Assembly: GCA_964567435.1 (NCBI GenBank) | Contig: CAZMMQ010000096.1 | Span: 1 to 11,002, forward strand | Length of the DNA stretch: 11,002 nt | Reading direction: 5' to 3' | Origin: RFSX01 sp964567435 | GTDB taxonomy: Bacteria; Bacteroidota; Bacteroidia; Chitinophagales; Saprospiraceae | Part shown: positions 1 through 6,864 of the stretch, piece after piece | Numbering within the stretch: the stretch's first letter is position 1 | Layout of the letters: each line of letters starts with the position of its first letter | Made by a program: the position numbers and the translations under genes | Notes under the pieces: model-generated | Told to the model about the DNA's origin: nothing | Seen by the model: only the letters and a program-made list of their open reading frames with translations | Databases searched by the model: none

Positions 1-828
1 GACAAATTGGGGTATAGTGCGCCTATTGTAGTGTACGAAAGGAAATATTATAAATATGAGACAACGGGTTACTCCATAACTGAGGTACCTATCACAGATA
101 TGGACATGGATATTCTTGCTGAATCCATGGAGATGCTGAGACAATTCAAAAACTTCTCCCTCTTCTCTGAGCTCAATGGGGTCATACAAAAACTGGAGGA
201 TAAGGTGTATCGAGAGACGAAAGATCAGCCCGCCATCATTCACCTAGATAAAAATGAGTTGTTACAGGGGATTAATCATCTGGACACCATCTATCAAGCC
301 ATTCTCAAAAAACTGGTCATAGTAATAGAGTATCAGTCATTCAGAGCTAGAAAACCTTCACATATAACTTTTACACCTTATATACTTAAGGAGTATAATA
401 ACAGGTGGTTTACTGTAGGAAAAAAGAAGGGTAAAAAAGAAATAATGACGCTGGCCTTAGACAGAATTTTGTCTATTACTTTTGATACAGAGCACAGGTA
501 TACTAAGCCGTCATTTAATCCAGATGAATATTATAGGAATACAATCGGTGTCACCGTCTTATCAGACAAGGACATCATCGATATAGAACTCAGAGTAGAT
601 ATCTCCAATGCGCCTTATGTTATGACAAAGCCACTGCACCCATCACAAGAAATGATAGGTGAGTATGCAGATGGATCCATTTTAATTACTCTGAGGGCTC
701 ACCACAATTTTGAACTGGAAAGATTAATCCTGGGCTTTGGTTCATCTATGACTGTAATTAAACCAAGAAGATTAAGGAATAGGATTAAGAAGCATATAGA
801 GAAATCAATGGAGGCTTATGGAGAGTAA
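1..828 (+). CDS. WYL-domain transcriptional regulator (5'-truncated by window edge)
   Basis: The reading frame is open from base 1 (Asp-Lys-Leu-Gly-Tyr...), so the gene begins upstream. The TTG at 7 is only an internal codon. In full-length relatives as I remember them, a winged-helix DNA-binding domain of about 60 residues precedes the segment seen here (GYSAPIVVYERKYYKYE), and total length is about 330-340 residues. That HTH is therefore probably just outside the window. In the fragment, residues about 90-165 form the WYL sensor fold (YQSF, then a Pro-Tyr strand, RWFTVG, LALDRI). Residues about 185-272 resemble the WCX C-terminal extension (FELERLILGFG, ending in a basic helix). WYL domains are thought to bind ligands, including nucleic acid or nucleotide signals, and to tune DNA binding. 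No target can be inferred: the next gene is 288 bp away and shows no functional tie. It ends in TAA. Family assignment is confident; regulatory role is by homology only. Confidence 0.9.
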   Translation, partial: DKLGYSAPIVVYERKYYKYETTGYSITEVPITDMDMDILAESMEMLRQFKNFSLFSELNGVIQKLEDKVYRETKDQPAIIHLDKNELLQGINHLDTIYQAILKKLVIVIEYQSFRARKPSHITFTPYILKEYNNRWFTVGKKKGKKEIMTLALDRILSITFDTEHRYTKPSFNPDEYYRNTIGVTVLSDKDIIDIELRVDISNAPYVMTKPLHPSQEMIGEYADGSILITLRAHHNFELERLILGFGSSMTVIKPRRLRNRIKKHIEKSMEAYGE

Positions 829-1116
829 GATTATTGAATAGCGCATCTAAGATGCACCATAAATAAATAGATTCACATAGATAGTAATGCTAAACTGTTA
901 TCAAAAATGAGCAGTTTCCACATTTAGTATCTAGCTAATCGTACCTACCTACCGGCGATTTTCTTTTTCATTGAAAAAGCCTGCCTTGAGCAAAGTCGGA
1001 CGGGAAACAAAATTCTAGGCTCTACCCCAAAGGCTTTTGTTATAAACAGCATTATTCCTTTAGGCGATTTGAGTAACCTTTAATAGTTTGATGAAATTAA
1101 TGATAAACAACAATAT
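829..1116. other. Intergenic region with small inverted repeats and decayed repeat-like sequence
   Basis: No convincing coding frame or RNA gene lies in these 288 bases between the WYL gene and the secreted-protein gene. Visible structure: a 5-bp stem GCATC/GATGC (843-847 with 851-855) soon after the WYL stop, with no T-run; AAACTG (892-897) facing CAGTTT (912-917); a perfect 7-bp hairpin CTTTTTC-ATT-GAAAAAG (963-979); a CCTACCTACCGGC block near 944-956; and CCTTGAGCAAAGTCGG near 983-998. The last two resemble short repeats that recur between genes in Bacteroidota genomes. The promoter of the downstream gene must lie here, but no good -33/-7 pair is visible. Confidence 0.5.
963..979. repeat. 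Perfect 7-bp inverted repeat (hairpin)
   Basis: CTTTTTC (963-969) and GAAAAAG (973-979) are exact reverse complements around a 3-base ATT loop. The stem is AT-rich and no T-tract follows directly on either strand, so it is not a typical intrinsic terminator. It sits between the two repeat-like blocks of this intergenic region and may be the tip of a larger degenerate palindrome. Confidence 0.45.
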
Positions 1117-2865
1117 ATGCGACTTCTCATATCCTTGCTATTATTATCTTTTTCCTCTATTCCATTACATTCTTGCTCATGTGTAGCAAATAGTTTTTGT
1201 GGTAATCTAGATAGGTTTACCCATAGTGATAACGATCTTGTTTTCTTGGGCTCCTACATTCAGTCTGCTGAACCTATTTCGATTTTTAGACCTATGCAAT
1301 TCAAAGTGGAGCAAATATATTCTGGGGAAATAATTACTCCGGATTCACCTTTATATACTGGTGAACAATTTATCAATACTGACTCAACAGTATGGATAAT
1401 AGCAGGAAATTCAACAGTTTGCATGGACAACATTCTAGAGCAATCTGCCATTTTTGCTGTTTCCTACAGAAATAATATTTTTTCAGTTCCCGCAGAATAT
1501 GGTTACTCAACAAAAAATTGTCTCATTTCCTACTTGCAATCAACTGAAGAAAACATGGTATCTGGCTGTATTTTTGAGCCATTTAAGAATGATACGATTT
1601 CAGTTGACTCATTTCAAGAGTTCTTTGATAGTGGTTGTTCAAACGATAATGATGGGGATGGTGTATTCTCGAATGAAGATTGTGATGATAATGACCAAAC
1701 AATATTTCCTGGAAATACAGAAACCTGTGACGGCAAGGATAACAACTGTAATGGTCAGATAGACGAAGGTGTTATACTGGATGCACCTCAAACTATATGT
1801 GTAGATGCAGGCCTTGATTTTGTGTCGTTTGAATGGAATGCAATCATCGGAGCTGAGTCATATAATCTAGTCATAGAAAGCCTCAATGGCGTTGAAGAAC
1901 TAGCTACTATGGAAACAGCCTTATTGGTTTCAGGATTGAATGCCAATGAGCTTGTATCGCTGTGTGTTACGCCTATTGGATATGGGACATGCGCTTTTAC
2001 TTCATGTCAATCCTGTAGTGCTTCTTCTTGCCCTACATTTCCTGGATTGTCATTTAATGCATGTGTGAAAGGTGATGGATTTGTTACTTTTTCGTGGTTA
2101 GAAATACCAGGAATAGATAGCTTTTTTGTTTCAGATGCAAGCACTACTATTATTACGACATCAACTGAATTTACTATTGATGGTCTTGAACCAGTCGAAT
2201 CAGCAACCATTTCCGTTACGCCAATTCATCCAAGTCAAGGGTGTACCTTATCTCCAAGTCAATTCACGTGTACTGCTGCGGCAATATTAGACAATGATGG
2301 CGATGATGTCCCAGCAGATGAGGACTGTGATGATAACGACTCTAACAGTTTCCCAGGTAACATAGAAACATGTGATGGTGTAGATAATAATTGCGATGGT
2401 GAAGTCGATGAGGGATTAAGCTTTATGACTTTCTTTATAGACAATGATGGCGATGGATTTGGAGGTGATGCGACTGCATTTGATGATTGTATCACGCCAC
2501 CAGATGCAGTTCTTGAAGGAGGCGACTGTGATGATACTAACGAAGCTATCTTTCCAGGAGCTGCGGAAATCCCTAATAATGGGATAGACGAAAATTGTGA
2601 TGGAGCTGACGAAACCACCGCTACCTTTGAGATAGATGGGTATAGTATAGACATATATCCCAATCCTACAAGTAATGTCCTTTACGTAGATACAGATATA
2701 TTAAATCTGAATTATTCTATTTATAGTATGGATGGCCGCCTTATACTCAGTGGTAAGGTGAATCAAATTGAGATTTCTACTTCAGCACTAAATACGGGGG
2801 CTTATGTGCTGATTCTGGATGACTTAAAAGGAAATAGAATTGTGGACAGGCTTGTGAAGTTGTAA
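1117..2865 (+). CDS. Secreted multidomain protein: NTR/TIMP-like module, MopE-type metal-binding motifs, Fn3-like modules, T9SS type A sorting domain
   Basis: 582 residues, probably exported by Sec and then across the outer membrane by T9SS. Residues 1-19 are a signal peptide (LLISLLLLSF core). Residues 20-155 hold six cysteines (20, 22, 28, 102, 135, 151) in the order and rough spacing of netrin/TIMP domains, starting Cys-Ser-Cys. Asp-rich MopE-type motifs (DNDGDG, then CDDND, FPG, CDGxDNNC and DEG) lie at 177-219, 392-434 and 442-498. The third is the long form with about 25 extra residues after DNDGDG. Two fibronectin III-like modules (about 225-300 and 306-388) separate motifs 1 and 2. 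Residues 511-582 are a type A T9SS C-terminal domain (IDIYPNPTSN, IYSMDGRLIL, GAYVLIL). The motifs likely bind Ca2+ or another metal; MopE itself is a copper protein. ATG 1117 is chosen because the signal peptide starts there. No partner gene is adjacent. The cellular role is unknown; adhesion, matrix or metal binding are possible. Confidence 0.9.
   Translation: MRLLISLLLLSFSSIPLHSCSCVANSFCGNLDRFTHSDNDLVFLGSYIQSAEPISIFRPMQFKVEQIYSGEIITPDSPLYTGEQFINTDSTVWIIAGNSTVCMDNILEQSAIFAVSYRNNIFSVPAEYGYSTKNCLISYLQSTEENMVSGCIFEPFKNDTISVDSFQEFFDSGCSNDNDGDGVFSNEDCDDNDQTIFPGNTETCDGKDNNCNGQIDEGVILDAPQTICVDAGLDFVSFEWNAIIGAESYNLVIESLNGVEELATMETALLVSGLNANELVSLCVTPIGYGTCAFTSCQSCSASSCPTFPGLSFNACVKGDGFVTFSWLEIPGIDSFFVSDASTTIITTSTEFTIDGLEPVESATISVTPIHPSQGCTLSPSQFTCTAAAILDNDGDDVPADEDCDDNDSNSFPGNIETCDGVDNNCDGEVDEGLSFMTFFIDNDGDGFGGDATAFDDCITPPDAVLEGGDCDDTNEAIFPGAAEIPNNGIDENCDGADETTATFEIDGYSIDIYPNPTSNVLYVDTDILNLNYSIYSMDGRLILSGKVNQIEISTSALNTGAYVLILDDLKGNRIVDRLVKL
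2288..2455 (+). repeat. 18-bp exact direct repeat within the metal-binding motif coding region
   Basis: The 18-base sequence TAGACAATGATGGCGATG occurs at 2288-2305 and again at 2438-2455, exactly 150 bp apart and in the same frame. It encodes the (L/I)-D-N-D-G-D core of the second and third MopE-type motifs. The DNA identity over 18 bases, stronger than the protein identity around it, suggests relatively recent duplication or gene conversion between the motifs. The first motif (coding from 1645) has diverged codons (GATAATGATGGGGATGG). Confidence 0.7.
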
Positions 2866-2887
2866 TTAATCAAGTAGTTAATAGCGC

Positions 2888-2908
2888 AAAAAGGCTTGAA
2901 ACAGCCTT
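2888..2908 (-). terminator. Candidate intrinsic terminator of nhaC
   Basis: AAGGCT (2891-2896) pairs with AGCCTT (2903-2908) around a 6-base loop. Read on the minus strand, the stem runs into five T residues (complement of A2888-A2892), the usual layout of an intrinsic terminator, 12 bp beyond the antiporter stop. On the plus strand only a poor T-tract follows, so termination of the secreted-protein transcript here would be weaker. The stem is short, hence moderate confidence. Confidence 0.5.
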
Positions 2909-2919
2909 CTACTATTAAA

Positions 2920-4374
2920 CTATTTACTTGTGTCATTTTTATTCCTATTATAAAAACAGGCTATCCCTGTCATCGCAAAAAAGTACGCGATTAGAATATT
3001 GGCTATTGAAATAAATTGATATGGCGCATACTCCAATGACGTTACTCCTAAGGCACCAGCCATAAATATACCTGATGGCGTCCAGGGTGCCAGATTCTCC
3101 ATCATGGTACCGGCATCTTCTATGGATCTGGATAATACTTTTCTGTCTATGCCTAGCTTATCAAACTTCTTCTTAAATGCTTCTGCAATTATGAAACTCG
3201 TAGCATATTGATTAGAGGCCGTTAGATTTGTCAATAAGGTGCTAGAGAGTGCAGCAACCACAGTCGCTCTTCTACTATGGATTTTCTCTAATATTTTTCC
3301 GATAACATTATCTATCGCATTAATCACATCAAAGGTGCCGATGAGGGCAAACACTAGAAAACAACTTACTATGCCATCTATCAGATTGTAGAGACCACCT
3401 CTATTGAGAATATTAAGTGCTTTTGCATTGGCATCGGTCGCAGACATTGTGGTAGAAAATCCTTTGTTGAATGATTCTATAATGTCGCCAAATGAAAAAG
3501 ATTGCATCGTAAGAGCTATCAACATGGCAATCCACGCAGAGCCTAGCAAAGTCAATACGATAGGTTTCTTGGTCACAGAGCCCCACACAACCACGACTAG
3601 GGGTATGAGTAGAATCAGATTAAAATTGAACATATTCTCCAATCCCACTAAGGTCTCTTCTATTAGCTCTGGTTGCTGTGCTGAGGCACTCAGCGCTTCA
3701 CCAGACACGGCAGGAGACAAAAAGATATAAATTACCCCCGCAATCAGCGCTGCTGGTCCTGTCGTATACATCATGGAGTTAATGTGCTGAAAGAGGGGCA
3801 CGTCAGTAGCCAGTGAGGCCACATTGGTTGTATCTGATAATGGAGACATTTTATCTCCAAAAAAAGATCCGCCGACTATCGCTCCCGCAGTAATGCAGAG
3901 ATTGGCATCATATACTTCTGATATACCCATCATCACTATACCTATGGTCCCAGCCGATCCCCAAGAGGTTCCTGTAAGCAGTGAAAATATAATACAGATA
4001 AGAAAGGAAAAGATATAAATCCAGTTGGGGTCTATCCATGAGATGCCATAGTAAATGAGCATAGGTATTGTCCCACATATAATCCAACTCCCTATCAATA
4101 CGCCTATGGAAAATAGTATTAAAATAACACCAACAGAATCCCCAACCTTTTTGACTATGTTAGCCTGTATCTCGTCCCAACTATATCCTAACCATAACAA
4201 GTACATGGAGCTAAAAGAAAACGCCATCATAATCAGGACACCTAATGGCAGGGGTTTTTCCTTGAAGACCACAGGCTGTACAAATAATCCGAAAATCAAT
4301 ACAATAGCAAAGAAGGCTATGGGTATAATTGATTTACCAAATCCTACATTTTTCCGCTCAATATGACTACTCAT
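2920..4374 (-). CDS. nhaC: NhaC-family Na+/H+ antiporter
   Basis: Inner-membrane antiporter exchanging internal Na+ for external H+, used in pH and salt homeostasis. The 484-residue product is almost entirely hydrophobic, with roughly 11-13 membrane segments. It carries stretches I recognise from the family: GTSWGSAGTIGIV (135-147), GGSFFGDKMSPLSDTTN (168-184), NLTASNQY (383-390) and EDAGTMMENLAPWTPSG (419-435). Length is typical. The frame stays open to a TTG at 4392, giving six extra residues. I prefer ATG 4374 because TTG starts are uncommon in this phylum and MSSHIERKN followed by a hydrophobic helix makes a normal amino end. Other NhaC-superfamily members exchange malate/lactate or arginine/ornithine (MleN, ArcD-like), so Na+/H+ specificity is inferred. 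It is transcribed alone, divergent from the TPR gene and convergent with the T9SS cargo gene. Confidence 0.92.
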   Translation of the reverse strand: MSSHIERKNVGFGKSIIPIAFFAIVLIFGLFVQPVVFKEKPLPLGVLIMMAFSFSSMYLLWLGYSWDEIQANIVKKVGDSVGVILILFSIGVLIGSWIICGTIPMLIYYGISWIDPNWIYIFSFLICIIFSLLTGTSWGSAGTIGIVMMGISEVYDANLCITAGAIVGGSFFGDKMSPLSDTTNVASLATDVPLFQHINSMMYTTGPAALIAGVIYIFLSPAVSGEALSASAQQPELIEETLVGLENMFNFNLILLIPLVVVVWGSVTKKPIVLTLLGSAWIAMLIALTMQSFSFGDIIESFNKGFSTTMSATDANAKALNILNRGGLYNLIDGIVSCFLVFALIGTFDVINAIDNVIGKILEKIHSRRATVVAALSSTLLTNLTASNQYATSFIIAEAFKKKFDKLGIDRKVLSRSIEDAGTMMENLAPWTPSGIFMAGALGVTSLEYAPYQFISIANILIAYFFAMTGIACFYNRNKNDTSK

Positions 4375-4444
4375 AGGAGTTAAGGTAATCAAATTATAAA
4401 TGCTAAGGTATTCACATACGCCATTCCTTACTATATTGACATCT

Positions 4445-4452
4445 CAAAGATA
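4445..4452 (-). promoter_or_regulatory. Candidate Bacteroidota -7 element for nhaC (TATCTTTG)
   Basis: On the minus strand this reads TATCTTTG, an exact match to the TAnnTTTG -7 consensus used by the primary sigma factor of Bacteroidota. It would give a leader of about 60 bases before ATG 4374. The matching -33 TTTG is not clear: upstream minus-strand sequence offers only TTTC at a short spacing. The upstream half of this promoter would overlap the start codon of the divergent TPR gene at 4465. A chance match to six fixed bases is possible in an AT-rich gap. Confidence 0.35.
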
Positions 4453-4464
4453 TATTATAGAAGA

Positions 4465-5622
4465 ATGAAATTAGTTCACCTCATTACTTTGTCTTGTTTG
4501 ATAGTAGCGCAGGCGCTCTATAGCCAAGAGGACTCCAAGATGATTACAGCTGATTCTCTATTTACCTCTGCAGATTACATTTCAGCTTTTGATGAATATA
4601 ATGAGTTGGTACTCAATGGAGATACGACACTGCATACTCTATCCCGCGCTGGATTAAGTGCTCACAAAATGGGTCGCCTTACTCTAGCCAAAGACTACTT
4701 TATACAAATAGATACCTTATACGAAGCACCAAAGACCATCTTAGCTACACTTGCCAACATCTATGAGCAGGAAAACAACACCCCCAAGGCCATCAAGTAC
4801 TACACCAAGCTTGTCAATCAATTTCCAGATGATCCTATCTACTATAGAAAGTTGGGAAGACAATATTATGGCGCTAAGCTATACAGGTATGCAAAGACAT
4901 ACTATAATGAGGCACTCAATCTTAATCCCTTCGATCAGTATGCCCTAAAGGGTCTAGCAGAAATATATATAGTGGAGGACAAGCATCTGGAAGCGGATAG
5001 CCTTCTATGGAAAGGCTTGACTCAGGACAGCACCAACCATCATTATGCCTTACTCATAGCTAATAGTAAATACCGCCAGAAAGCCTATGACTCTACGACG
5101 TACTATATGGAAAAGGTCATCGGTCGCGTAGATTTTCGTGCTCATGAGAGCAAGATACTTGGTTATGCCTATTTGCAAATCGATTCCCTTGACCAAGCAG
5201 TATTTTATCTGACAAGAGCGCTGGATGATTCCAGTACTAAAGAATATGCGCATTATCATCTAGCAGTCGCCTATGAAAAACTAAATCAGCCTGATAACGC
5301 CATCCATCATTTTCAGAAAGCGCTAGAAGAAGGCATATCCTCTAACGTCGATATCTATCATAGAAACCTAGGAAGAATTCATTCTAAGAATGGCAGTAAT
5401 AAGGATGCCATTCCTCACTACCAGGATGCATATAAATATGGTGAGGACCCACTCGTGCTCTTCTATCTGGGCCGCGCTTCTGACCAATATTATAAAGATA
5501 AAAACATTGCTGTCCGATATTACCAAAGGTATATAAATAGTGAAGACAGCAATGAAAGTTATAAGTCGTATGCTAAGGAACGGGTAACATTACTCAAGGA
5601 GCAATTGCACTTTGGCAACTAA
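4465..5622 (+). CDS. Exported tetratricopeptide-repeat (TPR) protein
   Basis: 385 residues, with a signal peptide (LVHLITLSCLIVAQALYS) probably cut near residue 20 before QED, so periplasmic or exported. The remainder is a run of helix-turn-helix TPR units. Clear ones lie near 91-122 (ending VNQFPDD), 124-157 (ending ALNLNPFD), 158-190, 227-256, 260-291, 295-326 and 328-358, with recurring A-hydrophobic-Y-E and A-hydrophobic-x-Y/H-F/Y patterns. Such solenoids act as protein-protein scaffolds; no enzymatic motif is visible. The following membrane protein starts 39 bp downstream on the same strand, so the two may be co-transcribed. Periplasmic TPR proteins are often associated with envelope or polysaccharide assembly, which would fit, but this is inference. 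ATG 4465 begins the signal peptide and is the natural start. Confidence 0.9.
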   Translation: MKLVHLITLSCLIVAQALYSQEDSKMITADSLFTSADYISAFDEYNELVLNGDTTLHTLSRAGLSAHKMGRLTLAKDYFIQIDTLYEAPKTILATLANIYEQENNTPKAIKYYTKLVNQFPDDPIYYRKLGRQYYGAKLYRYAKTYYNEALNLNPFDQYALKGLAEIYIVEDKHLEADSLLWKGLTQDSTNHHYALLIANSKYRQKAYDSTTYYMEKVIGRVDFRAHESKILGYAYLQIDSLDQAVFYLTRALDDSSTKEYAHYHLAVAYEKLNQPDNAIHHFQKALEEGISSNVDIYHRNLGRIHSKNGSNKDAIPHYQDAYKYGEDPLVLFYLGRASDQYYKDKNIAVRYYQRYINSEDSNESYKSYAKERVTLLKEQLHFGN

Positions 5623-5661
5623 TTATATTTAGCTCTCACGAATACGTGGTAATTTTATGCT

Positions 5662-6864
5662 GTGAAAGGTCTGGTATACATTTTCTTTTTTTTATCCCTG
5701 TTTCCTTTTTTGGATTTTTTCCAGTTGGGGACTGACACCCAACCTAATGCAATAATTTTTGCAAGCATCATTCTATTTGCTGTTAGGAATAAAAAAGTTA
5801 ATCTTCCTATCATCCTAATGTATGTTCAAGTTTTGTTTGCCTTGTCTCTATACTTTATGAATTCCTTGGGGAGCCTCGTTTTTGTCAAACAATTTTTTAA
5901 TTATTTGTCCCCACCGTTATTGGCATCAGCAGTATATACTATCTATTCTCAGCTGAACATTAAATTACCATTCAAGCTTTTCATCTTTACCACTATAGCC
6001 TATGCCGGTGTCGGTTTGGTGCAATTATATTGGCAACCAGAATTTATGGGATTTTTACTCAATGCAAACAGAGGGACGCTTATTGGTGGAAGGGGTGTAC
6101 TGTCACTTTGCCCTGAGCCTTCTTTCTATGGAAGTATCTGCCTTTTGTTCATGGTATTTTCACTATTGGCGTATAATAAAAAACAAAATTATATTGCCAT
6201 CCCTATCATACTCTTCCAATTGGTTTTTCTAAGTAGGTCGTCGACTGGTATTGCTGTATTATTATTTGCTGGTTTGTTATTTACTGTTATACAATTGATT
6301 CGGTTCAGACTTAAGTATTTGTTCTTGGCCATCTTAATATTATCTATAGCGATTCCAATCGGGAATCAGCAGCTCAAAAAGTTTGAGGATACCCGAATAG
6401 GTGAAATCACAATGAGCTTTATTGAAAATCCACTAAATATTACGAAAGTAGACGGTAGTATTGGTGTAAGATTTGCAAGTTCGGTAGCACCTTTTCTCAA
6501 TATACGATACGATTATTTCAAACCTAAAGGTATTGGTAGATACCAACCATTCTTGCGGAAACTATATAATTCTGGAGAATGTCGCTCATTTCTTACTATC
6601 CCTATAATCGCGGATAAAGATAGAATGGAAGGCTCTATTAATGTGGTATTATTTCAATTAGGAATACTGGGTATATTTTTACCCATAGCCATCTTCTTGG
6701 GATTCCGTCCAATTCTCAAAAGTAGTGTTGGTCTATTTTGTTTTCTTATTTTCTTTACCCTACTATTTACCCAGATCAGATTAACTCTAAGCATGGTGGG
6801 GTTTATAATTGGATATGCGATCTATCTAGGTAACCTCACTAGAAACTCATCACTGCCAGCCTAA
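5662..6864 (+). CDS. Polytopic membrane protein resembling O-antigen polymerase/ligase (Wzy/WaaL-like)
   Basis: 400 residues with about ten hydrophobic segments. Features matching the Wzy/WaaL superfamily are PEPSFYG (151-157) just before a membrane helix, FLSRSSTGIAVLL (189-201), a large likely periplasmic loop of about 235-325 containing Arg residues (SIGVR, GIGRYQPF), and QLGILGIFLP (332-341) near the last helices. Proteins of this type polymerise undecaprenyl-linked repeat units or ligate glycan to lipid A; sequence conservation is low, so the family call rests on topology and motifs. The start is GTG 5662: an in-frame TAA at 5650-5652 excludes anything earlier, and the next in-frame ATG (residue 53) would remove the first membrane segments. 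The ATG at 5657 is in another frame and stops at once. No glycosyltransferase, Wzx or Wzz gene is adjacent. Its last 26 bases overlap the convergent gene that follows. Confidence 0.75.
   Translation: MKGLVYIFFFLSLFPFLDFFQLGTDTQPNAIIFASIILFAVRNKKVNLPIILMYVQVLFALSLYFMNSLGSLVFVKQFFNYLSPPLLASAVYTIYSQLNIKLPFKLFIFTTIAYAGVGLVQLYWQPEFMGFLLNANRGTLIGGRGVLSLCPEPSFYGSICLLFMVFSLLAYNKKQNYIAIPIILFQLVFLSRSSTGIAVLLFAGLLFTVIQLIRFRLKYLFLAILILSIAIPIGNQQLKKFEDTRIGEITMSFIENPLNITKVDGSIGVRFASSVAPFLNIRYDYFKPKGIGRYQPFLRKLYNSGECRSFLTIPIIADKDRMEGSINVVLFQLGILGIFLPIAIFLGFRPILKSSVGLFCFLIFFTLLFTQIRLTLSMVGFIIGYAIYLGNLTRNSSLPA

Noticed and set aside
843..855. GCATC-TAA-GATGC hairpin after the WYL gene as a terminator
   Set aside because: The stem is 5 bp and the following bases (ACCATAAATAAATA) contain no T-run.
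1068..1090. Possible promoter for the T9SS cargo gene: TTTG at 1068-1071 and TAGTTTG at 1084-1090
   Set aside because: The spacing is only 12 bases instead of about 19, and the -7 element has one base too few between TA and TTTG. It is not supportable as a promoter.
2259..2663. 134-codon open frame on the minus strand opposite the metal-binding motifs
   Set aside because: It is a low-complexity Ser/Pro-rich shadow created by the repeated Asp/Gly codons of the plus-strand gene. The real gene has clear domains there.
4374..4392. TTG start at 4392 for nhaC, adding six residues
   Set aside because: The ATG at 4374 gives a normal amino end. TTG starts are uncommon in this phylum and nothing upstream favours it.
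5637..5648. CACG-AATA-CGTG inverted repeat between the TPR and Wzy-like genes
   Set aside because: The stem is only 4 bp with no T-tract, well within chance expectation. It does not support a terminator or operator.
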